A DNA stretch of 64,000 nt, taken from the NCBI RefSeq assembly GCF_000143535.2, contig NC_037316.1:682001-746000 (forward strand). The letters run 5' to 3'. Below the pieces are notes generated by a model, which did not search any database, was not told the origin of the DNA, and saw only the letters and a list, made by a program, of their open reading frames with translations. Every line of letters begins with the position of its first letter. Position 1 is the stretch's first letter. A program made the translations under genes and the position numbers. Shown here one piece after another: positions 10,614 through 21,723 of the stretch. This DNA is from Botrytis cinerea B05.10 (taxonomy: Eukaryota > Ascomycota > Leotiomycetes > Helotiales > Sclerotiniaceae).

Positions 10614-11987
10614 TTTAATGCTCGATGTATCGGATTATACAACGGGATCAGAATTCTCGAGGTCTATATATATTCAAAGTCAGACTAATTGCAGACTGAT
10701 CGATCGAGAGATTGTTTAAAGGGCCGTTGGACGGTTTATTCAGTTGTACCTAGTGGTTCCTCATGAACACATAATGACTTAAATTCAAACCGGAAACTTT
10801 GATTTCCGGGAGGCTGGAATCATGTTCCAGTAACATAGTAACTCTCATCTTTTAACTCACCATGTTCTCACCTCTCGAGCACTTCCCCATCTACATCATT
10901 TAGTTACACGCTCGTCATTGCCTTCTCTCATGGCTCAACAATTTCGCCTTGAAATATCAATCTTCTTAGGTTATTAGCCCATTCTACTAATGGCTGGTAT
11001 TAGGACAAGATTCTTTTCTTTGAATTCAATGTATTCTCGTTCCGCCCGGGTCTAATATCATTCGCGATTATTGACAGGCAAGGTCTCTCTGATTCTTGAT
11101 GAACTTCAACCGCAGCTGAACTAGCATGATTTCCTATCCATTAAAATGGAAGTAAACCTATAAAGATACCCCCCAAAGTTATTCGAGATTACACGTAACA
11201 TGATGTCATTGGATGAAACAATTCTGCTAGCCACAAAGCCTTTTGTGACAATTTACTCTATTCCAATTAAATTTGCTCATGGATCCCCTTGATAGATAGC
11301 TAGAACAAGATGAATTGAGATTGCAGGTCATAGTAGACTTTTTCTGGTCTTTTTGATCCTAAGAGTATTGTTGATAGGGACACATTTGCATAGGAAGTCT
11401 GCCTTGTACAGACACTGCGGTTCTTCTGAATAGCCTTCGAACGTAGTAAACAGGGCTGTATAGTGGCTTGGGCTGAAGAAAGGCTTATAGTGATCCGGTG
11501 GTATTAATTCTTATTGAGAAAAGTTCTGAGAGGTACACCAACATGGCAAGATTGGCCCCGAGCTAAAAGTCTGAGATCTAAGATAACAATCAAAATAATT
11601 ACATGTCGAGGTGTATACTTGCGCCATATCTTGTGAGGTAGTTCCCTCATAATAGATTACTTCAGAGGCATTGAGATATCAAGATCTCGACTTCCATCCC
11701 AAGTACAACTCATAAAAGTGATGGTGGACAAAGCTGGCTCGCATGCTTTTCACGGCTTCTCTAGCGTTTATTACTTTATATGCTAGCGGAAGTCAGACAG
11801 GTATCTATTGAATGTCGCATTCAATTGTGAGCCAAATATAGTCAAAATGTAATTATTTATAAGGCGCTGGAGTATGCTGTTAGAATTGTGCTCATGAAAG
11901 ATCTATCATGACTATCTATCTTCAGCTTCTGTGGTTGATTACCTCATTGTATATATGGCCCAGAACTAGAGAAGGGAAAAAGCAGTT
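10614..11987. other. Convergent intergenic region, nothing seen
   Basis: 1.37 kb between the 3' ends of two convergent genes. No frame, RNA or repeat stands out. It must contain both terminators. Confidence 0.5.
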
Positions 11988-14143
11988 CTAACGTTCAAAC
12001 CCCTCAGCTTTGATGAGATCCGCACACTTTTCTGCCACCATTACAGCTGGTGCTTGTAGGTGATGTGATATGATCTGCGGGAATATGCTAGTATCGCAGA
12101 CTCTTAAGCCTTTCACGCCATGAACCTTCAATTGATCGTCCACTACGCCTGGAGCCTTGGCATCGTTCACAGGGGCCATTCTGCAGCTAGAAGAGTAGTG
12201 ATATATGGTCCTAATTCTGCGACGTATGAACTCATCAATTTCTTCGTTGTTGTTGTTCTTAGCATCCTTCTCCTGCTTGTCTTCTGGGAAAGTTATATTT
12301 TCTTGAAGCGGGAAGCCTAAGCCCTTCATAGTCTCCGCCACCTTCAAGGAAAGTCGTACAGAGGCTCGAGCAACTACGTAGTCTTCAGGATCAGACAGAA
12401 TGCCAAAATCGACTTTTGGTCTTTGGTGCGGGTCTGTAGAAGCAAGACGAACAGTTCCACGAGACTTGGGTTTTGCAAGAGTGGCCAAAATAGAGAACAT
12501 TCCCATTTTAGAGAACAAACGTTGGTGTTCCTCAAGATCGTCCATAGCAGTGACAGCGAGGGGCATAAGCTCGATATCTGGAATCAGGTCTTCGATTTTA
12601 CTACTTGCTCCGGCAAGCTTTTCATCACTGATTCCAGCAAAATCCTTGTTGAGTATAACAGATCGCACAAAAAGCGTTATGTTGTTTATGGGCATGCTAA
12701 GAATACCGGAACGGAAAAGCATGTATTTAAAGAATTCAAGCGCGCCTAATATTGGGTGTATCACCAGTCTCGTGAGTGATTCTTTGACTGGAACTTTCCA
12801 AGCAATAGGAATACCGTGATGGTCGCTCTATTGAAGTGTCAGCATGATTTGTCTTTTCAATAGGAATGCACAAGAGAACTGATTCCATACCAATTCGGAT
12901 CCCACACCTGGTAGGTCTTTGATCACCTTGATTCCTTTTTCTTCGAGATGTTCTTGGGGTCCGATTCCACTATCAATTACTACTATTAGCACTTTTGACT
13001 CATTTATGTGTATTGGAAAGACATGGAATAGAAGCAAACCTCAGCATCAAAACTTGGGGTGAACCCAAAGACCCTGAGCAGACAATGACCTCTTTATTGA
13101 CTTTGGCCGAGTATATTTTGTCAGAATTTGGATTGGCAAGTTTAAAGAAAACTCTGTCAGTACGCGGAATCCCATCTTCTTGGGAGAATCCGATTCGTGA
13201 TAAAATCGTGTTGGTGCAGATCGTCAAATGTTTCTCTCGTTTCAAAGCAATTTCCCGAGGAAGAAAAGCGTCGAAAGTGGATACTCTCTGTCTCTGCTCA
13301 TTCACGGTAGAAAAGACCGTCGTGAGTCCATCGGTCTTAGCGTCAGGTGTGTTTGGATCGTCAATTTGAACAAAGCCCAGAGCTTTAGCAGCATCCGAAA
13401 AGCTATTAAAAGTAAGCATTCCACTCAGAGGCAACTTAGAAAAAGAAGGTACGAAAATTACACTTACACCCGATACGCTGTGAAAGCCCAAGTTTGATAG
13501 GGGAAAGATTGGATGATCCATGGGCCTGCACTGCGATCAGTGGCCGCCGGCTAAGTGAGGGGTGGTGATTTAATACTACTCACCAGAATCCCCGCGAAAA
13601 TCCGATCTTTGCGAGCCCAGCAAGGTCTCACTCTTCATGAAATAAGGCAAAAGCTTTTCATAACTCCAATCTGGATGACCTAACTGTGCCCAGGCATCAT
13701 AATCTGCAGCAGTGCCACGTGTGTACACCATGCTGTTGATTCTAGAGCCTCCACCCATCACTTCACCGCAGAAGGCCAAGCTTCGGCGATTGTTGCAATA
13801 CTTCATAGGTTCGCATTCCCAGCTCGAAGCACCACCATCAGCGCGTAAGATGTTCGATGACACAATGGGTATGCGGGACATAAAGTTGTCGTTGGCAGGT
13901 CCGCGCTCAAGAAGCAGGACGGAGACATTTGGATCTTCGCTCAATCGTGAAGTCAAAGCACATCCAGCTGTACCACCTTTCCATTTGAGAACGCATATCA
14001 GTCAAGGCTCAGAATCTCATAGTAATCATGAGTAAGTGGCAAGCTTGAAGATACATACCTCCAATCACAATATAGTCGTAATTCTGACCATTAGCGTGTT
14101 CCGGATGGTGTTCAGGATACTTTTTACCAAATGGCCACCACAT
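11988..14143 (-). CDS. GMC-family FAD-dependent oxidoreductase
   Basis: Six exons on the minus strand: 14143-14059, 13976-13584, 13525-13468, 13402-13040, 12969-12891 and 12827-11988; 605 residues, with every junction keeping phase. The N-terminal FAD site is YDYIVIGGGTAGCALTSRL (about 22-40). The GMC signature around GEVMGGGSRINSMVYTRG is present, and the second PROSITE-type motif is near GSLGSPQVLMLSGIGP. The C-terminal catalytic region has YHYSSSCRMAP (first His) and SHHLQAPAVMVAEK (second His), so both active-site histidine positions seem kept. No signal peptide is visible, so it is probably intracellular, unlike secreted glucose or aryl-alcohol oxidases. The substrate cannot be told from sequence; choline, alcohol and secondary-metabolite dehydrogenases share this fold. 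Confidence 0.9.
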
Positions 14144-14888
14144 TATGAAAGGTTTTGAGGACTTGGAAGAAAAGATTTACCCAGACGTCAGATAATAGAG
14201 TTGAAATTATTAGTGAATGAGAATATTTTACGGTTGAGAAATCTGGATTGACAGGAGATTGAGTAGGTCTTTGCACATGGAGCGGGGGGCTATTGATTTG
14301 GTGATATTTGCAAATAATGGAGCCGGAACGAATTTGTGACATTTCCGAAATAAAGCAACCCTTCCAATTCTGTGCCACATCTGCACTTGCTGTGCCATAT
14401 AACTTCTGGAGCATCGCCGTGTCAGGTTGGATTACTTTCGCTGCAGCTGCGGTCATCTGGATGGTCCGTGTAATGTGTGTTGAGAAGTGTACATGACAAA
14501 TTAAAGGCCCTAGTCATATCAAGAATACTTTACCTACTTGAGTAGAATTAAGATCTATAGTATTACCCAGTTTCTGTCAATTATTCGTATTTCATTATTT
14601 AAATTTCTCAGAGACTCGAATTTTCTTTTTTTGCAATTAACAATTCAAATAATTTTTTTTTGGATCATTGATTTGATAAAAAATCTCAAAAGTAATATTG
14701 TCCTTTTGATACACCGTTTCCTTCGCACATCGTGTGAGCATGCAACACTATGGAGCCGAGAGCTCTGTATTTATAACCACCTTTGATTGACCTAATGATC
14801 GTGGAGAGTTCACATGCTCCTTTACTCCTCACCCTCTCTTGTTATCTTTTCTCTACGCCAGCCCAGTCAATTCTTCTTTCCAAACATT
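14144..14888. promoter_or_regulatory. Intergenic, promoter side of the GMC gene
   Basis: 745 bp. Frames at 14124-14456 (minus) and 14538-14786 (plus) are AT-rich and unsupported. Nothing else recognised. Confidence 0.35.
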
Positions 14889-14996
14889 GATTAAGTAGAG
14901 CACAACACTCCCGATACCCAGCAAAGCGAAAAATCTGGCAATGTCGGGCTATTGCTCGCCTTGCTGGGTATCGGGAGTGTTGTGCTCTACTTAATC
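14889..14996. repeat. Perfect 36-bp inverted repeat with a 36-nt spacer
   Basis: Left arm 14889-14924 and right arm 14961-14996 are exact reverse complements over 36 bases, with partial further pairing inside the spacer. The right arm lies in frame with the hydrophobic N-terminal coding sequence of the P450 relic (ALLGIGSVVLYLI). The left arm is therefore an inverted duplication of that piece rather than an unrelated stem. A transcript would form a long hairpin. I see no flanking target-site duplication. Confidence 0.95.
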
Positions 14997-15639
14997 CAAC
15001 AAGCACTCAGGTCTCGGCATGAATATAGAGAGCCTCCATATATCTCTTCAAAAATACCGTTATTTAGACATCTTATAGGTTTATTTCGGAAACGTCACGA
15101 CTCTTTCGTGAGCTTTTTGTAAGCCTCCACACCTGAGTCTACCTACTATGCATGTTCCATACTAACATTTACTGATAGTCCCATCTCAAAAAATGAGATA
15201 TACGCATTTTACATATCTGGTATGCTTGGGAGAGGGGTTTATGTCGTTAAATTACCGAGAATACGCAACACATTGCTCCGAAGTCCGACGAAAGTCTCTG
15301 CCCGCCGCGGTCGACATTATGTTTACACCAAAGTTGGCCAACTTAATTCATGCCGCTACCAAAGTTCTTGCTCATTATCAGATCGTGGGTGAGGAGGTTT
15401 CATTCTATCTTAAAGAAGGAATAGCCAATGTACACTCAACGATGAGACCTGGAGAAGCCTTGGCACACGCTTCTCTTCTCTTGGCCCAGAATCTTAAAGT
15501 AACAGTTGAAGGCCTTGCACAAAATAACGCATCAATTAATCTAGAATCTTGGATTGCAGCTCCAATGACTGAAGCTGCGACATTAGCTATTTTTGGTCCG
15601 AAAAATCCATAAGGATCCAGAAATTGCTAAAGCCTTTTG
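14941..15639 (+). pseudogene. 5' fragment of a cytochrome P450 gene with frameshifts
   Basis: Reading from 14943 gives a membrane anchor (GLLLALLGIGSVVLYLIQQ), then the proline-containing hinge and helix A region (EPPYISSKIPLFRHLIGLF). A phase-2 intron, 15119-15178 (GTAAGC, ACTAAC, GATAG), leads into an exon that continues the N-terminal beta-sheet (EIYAFYISGMLGRGVYVV). Near 15300 the homologous frame switches to the one open at 15193-15612, which carries IMFTPKLANLIHAATKVLA, STMRPGEALAHASLLLAQN and the P450-typical IFGPKNP. A second frame change after 15610 leads to KDPEIAKAFW at a possible donor (15640). The I-helix, ExxR and haem-Cys regions are absent downstream, and no in-frame ATG is left at the 5' end. 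It is therefore a broken, truncated gene. The P450 call is by family pattern. Confidence 0.75.
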
Positions 15640-15941
15640 GTACGTTTAATTTGTGCACCTTCGCCTGAGACATATGATCTTTTCACGCCATTACCATAGC
15701 ACAGCAGAGACGTTCTGTCTGCCAAAAAACGAGAATGTTATTCGTAAAAATAATGTGGAAAAATCCTCATCCACATGCAAATAATGCGAGAACCTAGGCG
15801 GCATATAAGGAAAGAAATATTTCACTTGTGTATTGAGCAAAAGTTCTAAATGGGAAGACTTGTTCATCCTACCACCACAACAGACATGTGTTACCGACTT
15901 ATCCTAACGCTAAATCCTGTCAATAATCTTTATATCACAAC
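15640..15941. other. Intergenic, no gene seen
   Basis: About 300 bp between the P450 relic and the 3' end of the first BTB gene. No continuation of the P450 was found here. Confidence 0.4.
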
Positions 15942-16880
15942 TTATGTCTGCTTTGAGAAATAACAATCCTCCTCCCTAATGTGACTATGATATTCACAAA
16001 GATTATTCGGATCAAGAATTCTTGGGTCCTTGGGGACTGCTACCTTGACATGCTTTCGGAGCTCAAACATGAAATCTGTAAATATTTCATCGTTGCTTCT
16101 CATTGCCAGGATGAACAAATCATTTGCGTTTTCTTTTGAGTCTTCTTGGGTCTGAAACCTCCAGACTAACTGTTGAATGAATAACCGACGGAGGCCCGAT
16201 TGGCTACTGGTAAAGCTGTAGACTTCTTGGACATAAGCTGGGCTCTCGAAGACGTGATTTTTATTTTGACAACTTTTGCGATAAATATCGAGTGCAAAAT
16301 CTGCTAGCCGCGTAAGACAGATCTTCTCTACCAAAGAATAAAACTTAAGAAAATTCCAACTAGCGCCAGTTGTAGCGCTTCCAATGTCGAACCATCGAAG
16401 GTTTCCCGAGTATACTCACTCAATGAGTATATCAAAAGCCTCAGGAAAGTCTTCCGGAAAGCTAGCCGACCCATCTTTAGCTTCTTTAAATCCGCCGTTG
16501 AACATCTTCTCGAAATAAAGTATCTTGCTGCAGAGAAAAGACTTGTGAACTCGAAAAAGGGCTTTCTCGGGACCAACGATGAGATCGACCATTTCTGTTT
16601 TACTTCGTGTTGTTAGTTGGAAGCATTGTTTTGTTGCTTGTTGTAGAACGTACTTGAGGAATGTGATAGCGAGAGTCTTATTAATCTTTACAGGCCGTTC
16701 AGTCCCATTTTCCTGGTCAGTAGCAACCGCCCCCTGGATTATTGCATCATAAAAACCGACCACTGCATTTCTACAGCTACCGCGAATGCTCCCAAAGGTG
16801 CCACGAAGGTGGAAACCACTTCCACGACCCCTAGGGGCAATATCTTTTGAACTACCACGTCTACCGTAAGGTGATGACAT
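15942..16880 (-). pseudogene. BTB/POZ-domain gene 1, interrupted by one in-frame TGA (or carrying a cryptic in-frame intron)
   Basis: One frame runs 313 codons from ATG 16880 to the stop at 15942, broken only by TGA at 16418-16416. N-terminal Arg/Gly-rich residues are followed by a helical stretch. The BTB fold comes next, about residues 95-175 (VDLIVGPEKALFRVHKSFLC, SKILYFEKMFNGGF, FPEAFDILIE), then VYSGNLRW and the C-terminal YSLVEKICLTRLADFALD. The TGA stands where this family usually has Trp (IEWVYSG), which suggests a TGG-to-TGA nonsense change. However, GTGAGT overlaps the stop and a 60-nt GT...CTAG segment (a multiple of three) could be spliced out, removing TGA together with the conserved strand. 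The tail DPRILDPNNLCEYHSH...C is shared with its two neighbours. Confidence 0.65.
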
Positions 16881-17459
16881 TCTTGGATATGATTGAGAAG
16901 GCTATTTCGAGATGAGCTTCAATACAAGATCTACAGATTTAGTTAGCAGGAAATCCATCTGTCAGTGTGAAGTGAGAAGTACTCTTCAGATAGTTGCGTG
17001 TCTAAGTGATAGAAGAAGACAATCGCTGAATTCGAGAATTGAAGTTTTGTAATCGAGTCAATATTATTCAAGAGTTGAATTGAAAAACTTGTCCCACGTG
17101 TATATCAGTCGTTTCGAGCAAAATAGAAAAGTGAACTATTCCTGAGAATTCCTACCAAAAGGTGAGAAATGTGCGTTTTAGGGCACGGATTTCAGCACCA
17201 GCCATCAGACTCTGTGCCCTAGAGTCAAAAAGGGATGTATTGGACCTGTAAGACTCTTCATATTAGATGTTGATATCTTTTCAATCAGAAAGTCACGTTT
17301 ATTGCAAAGAGGTCACAACAATTTCATTCACAAAAATGGTCGAGGGAATTCAAGATATTGTTCAAGAATTTGCGTGATATTATTCAGATAAGGCGAAAGT
17401 AGGCCCGGAAGCAGATATGTTCTTTCAAATTGAATGCAGAGGAGACTTTGACAAATCTG
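16881..17459. other. Intergenic between BTB copies
   Basis: 579 bp upstream of BTB gene 1 and downstream of the BTB relic. Nothing recognised. Confidence 0.4.
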
Positions 17460-18107
17460 TTAATTTGACAGCCCCGCCGTAAAACCTTTTCTCTTGAGTT
17501 TGTTTTGCTTCTTAACGCATTTCTCATCCGTCTTGTGACTATGATATACACAGTTGTTCCCAACTCTTGGGTCAGTTATGGCTTTGGCTTTGACATTGGA
17601 TACCTCACCTCTTAAATTTTCAAGAAAATCTTTACAGAGATCATCATCGTCTTTGAGGATGCTCTGTATCACTTGAGTTAGCCAACTACCTATAATGTCA
17701 GCTTTTTGCGATCTGAAGACGAAGATCAAAGTATATAACCCAAATAGGCGATATCTGGAGCCTTTCTGGACCTCTCAAAAAATTGCCCTGTTACATTCCA
17801 CATTATACGACAGACGACGGACTATCTGAGCATCACGCAAATGATCCACAACTTCGTCCATTAATTCTGCTAGGCATTACTTCTCACACATTACATATAA
17901 ACTGCAGCAAGCGCTTGTAAAGTGCTCCGGTTTCTCTTCATGTATGAGCGGAAAGAGACGTTCGCTACAGACCCAGCCTATAATTGTGTCAGATGACTCG
18001 AATTTATCTTCAAATCCTGTCTCACCGAGGAGGATGAAGCCACTTATAGAAGTAGCACACCCTCTTCTTGAAAAAGGGCGAGACAGATTAGCAATAATTT
18101 TACCCAT
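17460..18107 (-). pseudogene. BTB/POZ-domain gene 2, decayed relic
   Basis: A single minus-strand frame is homologous to the neighbours through its length but contains TAA at 17879-17877 and TGA at 17777-17775. Before the first stop, FESSDTIIGWVCSERLFPLI recalls the BTB start of gene 1. Between the stops lies ELMDEVVDHLRDAQIVRRL, the usual post-BTB helix. After the second stop come RYRLFGLYTLIFVFRSQKAD and the shared tail DPRVGNNCVYHSHKTDEKC. Both stops staying in one frame suggests recent loss by point mutation. The N-terminal end of the original gene is not clear. Confidence 0.6.
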
Positions 18108-19284
18108 GTGCTCATTTCTGTATACATCCTATGAAATCTGCCCAACAGTTCATCATGTATCGCACGACTTAGGATTCACAAGTCATGTCACTCCGAAAAA
18201 TAGATTATCATTACTATGTTAATGATAAGATAAACTATAATTAGATTATTGACACTTCCACTGCACTTGTCTATCTGATGGAACTCGGGGTATAAACGCC
18301 CGAATAGTCAACGTAGCTAGGTAGTGGCTCAGTTGGTGTTGATACCTTCTTATGAGTGTTCCAAGGACGCCGAGCTAGCAACAAAATTACAAATTATATG
18401 GCGTGAATCCAATTTGAAGATTCTTTCTGATTGTCCTCTATCACTCCATCAAGAGGCTCTGTGGCTTGCTTGAGGCGAAGCTCTAATTCACGGCAGTACT
18501 CAGTTTATCTGACATGATCGGTCATACGATGAGCCATTTCAAAAGATTATTGGACGGGTGTGAGTTACCATGTGACTCTCATCGACATTGTACCCAGTAT
18601 CTCACTTCAATTTCAATAAAGATTCAAAGAGACTGAAGACGATCATTTGCTTGCCGAAATCATTCTGAGTTCTCAAGGTAAGTTTTTTGAGACATGTCTT
18701 TCTTTCGTTGAAAGAAGAACGGGATAATCAGATCGAGAAATGGACAAATTCAGAGAATTTGTGGACATGGAGATTGAGTTAAAATCATGGGATAAGGGAA
18801 ATATAACATTTTTGACTTTTTTTTTTGAGAATTTGGGGAAGGGGGTGTATGATTTTCTACTGCAAATACAAGATCTTGTGATGAAATGTAGTCGTGAATG
18901 TCTCATCTGGCAATGGTAAAGCAAGCAGGTGATTAGATACGATCAATTAAGAATGAAAAAATCGTACGGGAGACACGGAGCGAAAGTTATGAAATTTTTT
19001 AATTGTAAGAACTAAAGCTATCCGAGGAGATGGAATAAAAGGTTTCTATTTAAACACTTGCAACTTCATAGGCACGTAGAAGCGTAGATGAAATATTATC
19101 GTAAGTCATGTATCTATCTTCCCCCCTCAAAGGTATCACAAACCTACTTGATGGTGCTCCAAAAATGCACAAGTCATAGATAGTAATCCCAGATCAATCC
19201 ATAACATCAAATTCTCTCATGACCTCTGTAAATTGTGCAAGTCACCTAGGAATATTCCATTGGGGAACATTCAATGCCGCAGGC
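18108..19284. other. Intergenic 1.2 kb, nothing seen
   Basis: No supported frame. The reading frame at 18673-18924 (minus) has no recognisable content. Confidence 0.4.
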
Positions 19285-20779
19285 TCAGTTGTCCTCTAGA
19301 ACTGCATTACGTTGTTTAATCCACATAGGACAATCATTAAAGGGAAAATGCTGATGCAACTCGCATAAATTCCATTTTCGTGGATCGAGAGGATGCTCAT
19401 ATGTTCCTCGATCAGTGATCTGGCTTCTGCAGTAGTTGATGTAGTCAATACCAGCATTTTCAGAGCGGGACAGGAGATTCCAAAGCTCCGAGCTGGAGAT
19501 TCTGGGTCTACCAGTGTCTCGGTTGCATTCATCGGAGGTCAAGAGCCAGCTAATTTCTGCGTTAGTTTGTGTTCAAGTAAAAAGTTAAAGCGAAGAGGGT
19601 ATGGGGAACATACTCGAAAACCGCAATGTAGAGCTTTCTCAAAGGATTACCGGGATGGGTTTGCGAATAAACGGTATACAAATCCCGAGCATCTGGTAAG
19701 ATGACTGCTTCATCGCCACTACCCCAAAGCTCTCTCATAGCCGTATCCATAAGCTCATCGCACATTTCAGGGAGATCGAAATCATTTGCCATAATGTACG
19801 TGTGGACGAAAGGGTAATTAGAAAAGCCATCGGCTCGTCCTGGCTTATGTAATTCAAGTGGCATAATTGTACCCTTAGTGAGCCATTGAATGATGACTCT
19901 AGAAGATAAGGCCATGTATCCGCGGATATAGATAGAGTTGGAGTAAGGCTTGCGAAATTTGTTAAAATGAGGTGCGGTCTCAAGTAGGGCTTTGAAATCG
20001 GTTTCTGTGAAGTAAAAGGTCGCGTATTCATCTAGTTGGCCACCGATACCACAACTGATCATGCAAATCTTTCTGTAAAATTGTCAGATGTGGTGATAAA
20101 AGCTCGTGGGAAAGTCTACTCACTCAGGTTCCTCGAACATCTGGCGACTACGCTTCTTGTTGTTCTGGGATGAGTTCTGGGATGAACTCCTGGATCGCTT
20201 TGGCACCATTGTTGACTTTCTAGCTGGCATCTTATCCTCGTCTTGTGAGTCGAGATCGGAAATAATTTTATGAGTAGAAGCAAGAGGAATGGATGTTCTG
20301 GCTAAATTGATAACTGACTGCTTGTCGTGTGCCTTTGGGGATTCTTTTGTAGAATTTGCTTGAGCCGAAGTTTTCAAATCTAGAGAAGATATTCCAGAGA
20401 CCGCATGCTTGTTTGTTGATGAAGGTGGGATCTGTTTGCGAAGTCTCATCTTCTTTTTTGGTGAGGCAGAAGAGGAGGAATTGTTGGTAACTATAGCTAT
20501 TTGTTCAGCTGGTTCACTTGATACTGGTACGACATCAAGCTTTGGATAAATTGACCGGTAAGTTCTAGGTGTAAAAGCCGTTACGAATGCTGCGGCCGTA
20601 GTATTCATTGGTGACAGGGCAACTGTTTCGGTGGCAGTCGTGGGTTGTCTGAGAAGCTGTCTAAGGGATTTTCGAGCCGAACTTGATGGTCCTTTGATAT
20701 CGGGTAGTTTTGGAACTCGAGTTCTTAATGAAGATCTGCGATCCATGTTAGGAGAAGCAGTGTTCTGGAGAGAAGACAT
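19285..20779 (-). CDS. BTB/POZ-family protein 3 with long disordered N-terminus
   Basis: Three exons: 20779-20124, 20072-19614 and 19549-19285; 459 residues. Residues 1-218 are Ser/Lys/Arg-rich and disordered with nuclear-localisation-like KKMRLRK and RKSTMVPKRSR. A BTB-like domain follows, with a diverged entry (MISCGIGGQLDEYATFYFTE) and the conserved continuation IYIRGYMALSSRVIIQWLTKG, YIMANDFDLPEMCDELMDTA. The final exon ends in LDPRKWNLCELHQHFPFNDC, the same tail pattern as the two neighbouring copies. The acceptor at 19550 (TTAG) was chosen because the nearer CAG breaks the frame. The upstream open frame to 20923 begins with TTG, so ATG 20779 is used. Family members are presumed protein-interaction adaptors; no target is known. 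Confidence 0.75.
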
Positions 20780-21723
20780 GGCTAATGGTAGTTTGGTGTC
20801 AAATCGAAAGCCGTATTGAGGGCGTTGCTTAGCGATGCGATATGTCGAACCTTTTAAAGTCAGAAACAAAACTTGTGTTAAGACAAGATACTGATGAGAA
20901 GTTTGGATTGAGAAATGTGACAAGCCGTGCTAATATTACTTGAGAGAGTTTGAACCAATTAGATATTTATTAAGCGAGGATTCATGATCTAATTTCGTCA
21001 ATCATGTGAGCGGCTATTCACTTATTCCTTCACATCAGCAGTAATAAAACAATCTTATGACACTTGCTTTTATTGTTATTGTTTTATTTATTTATATCTA
21101 GATGTACATTAAAGTACCGAACAATACTTATTACATTATCATGATATCCTACACACCACTCAATTCACCTTTCTAGAAGGCTAGAGTTATGTGCTAATAA
21201 CTGAGCACCCTCAATCTTTCAGTAGCACTAAGGATAAGCATATGCCTTAAAATCATTCACTATACTTTTTAAAGACCCTATTAACTCTTTAAAAAATGGT
21301 TTGCACGATATTCCGGTATAAACTATCCCTGTAGCGTTCCCTTAAGACAATAGGTTAACTTCCATCTCCAATAAAAGGGTTTGGAAAGTTTTATCTACAC
21401 ACTAGTAACGAGAAAAATGGATCAAGATTCTAACTGTAGTTTGAGGAGAAAAATCATATCAACATACTATTGGGAATGACTAAGATATCATGAACTTCTG
21501 CACTTTTATTTGAAAATACCAAGTCACATCGTTTAAATCGTAAATAAAATACTGATAATTGAAAAAAGACTTTATTTTGAACATGACTAAACTTCATAAT
21601 CAACCAAGAGAGCCAAAGTTTCATTGCAAAAATCAAATAAACCTCATCCACAACCACCGAACTAAACACCAAAACCATAATGATTACTCGTAAAACCACA
21701 ACCACCACCCCTCCACTTCCTAA
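20780..21723. other. Intergenic, nothing seen
   Basis: 944 bp including the promoter of BTB gene 3 and the 3' side of the coiled-coil gene. AT-rich frames here are unsupported. Confidence 0.4.

Noticed and set aside
15193..15612. 139-codon plus-strand frame as a stand-alone small gene
   Set aside because: Its sequence is the continuation of a P450, with the N-terminal part in a different upstream frame, so it is better read as part of the pseudogene.
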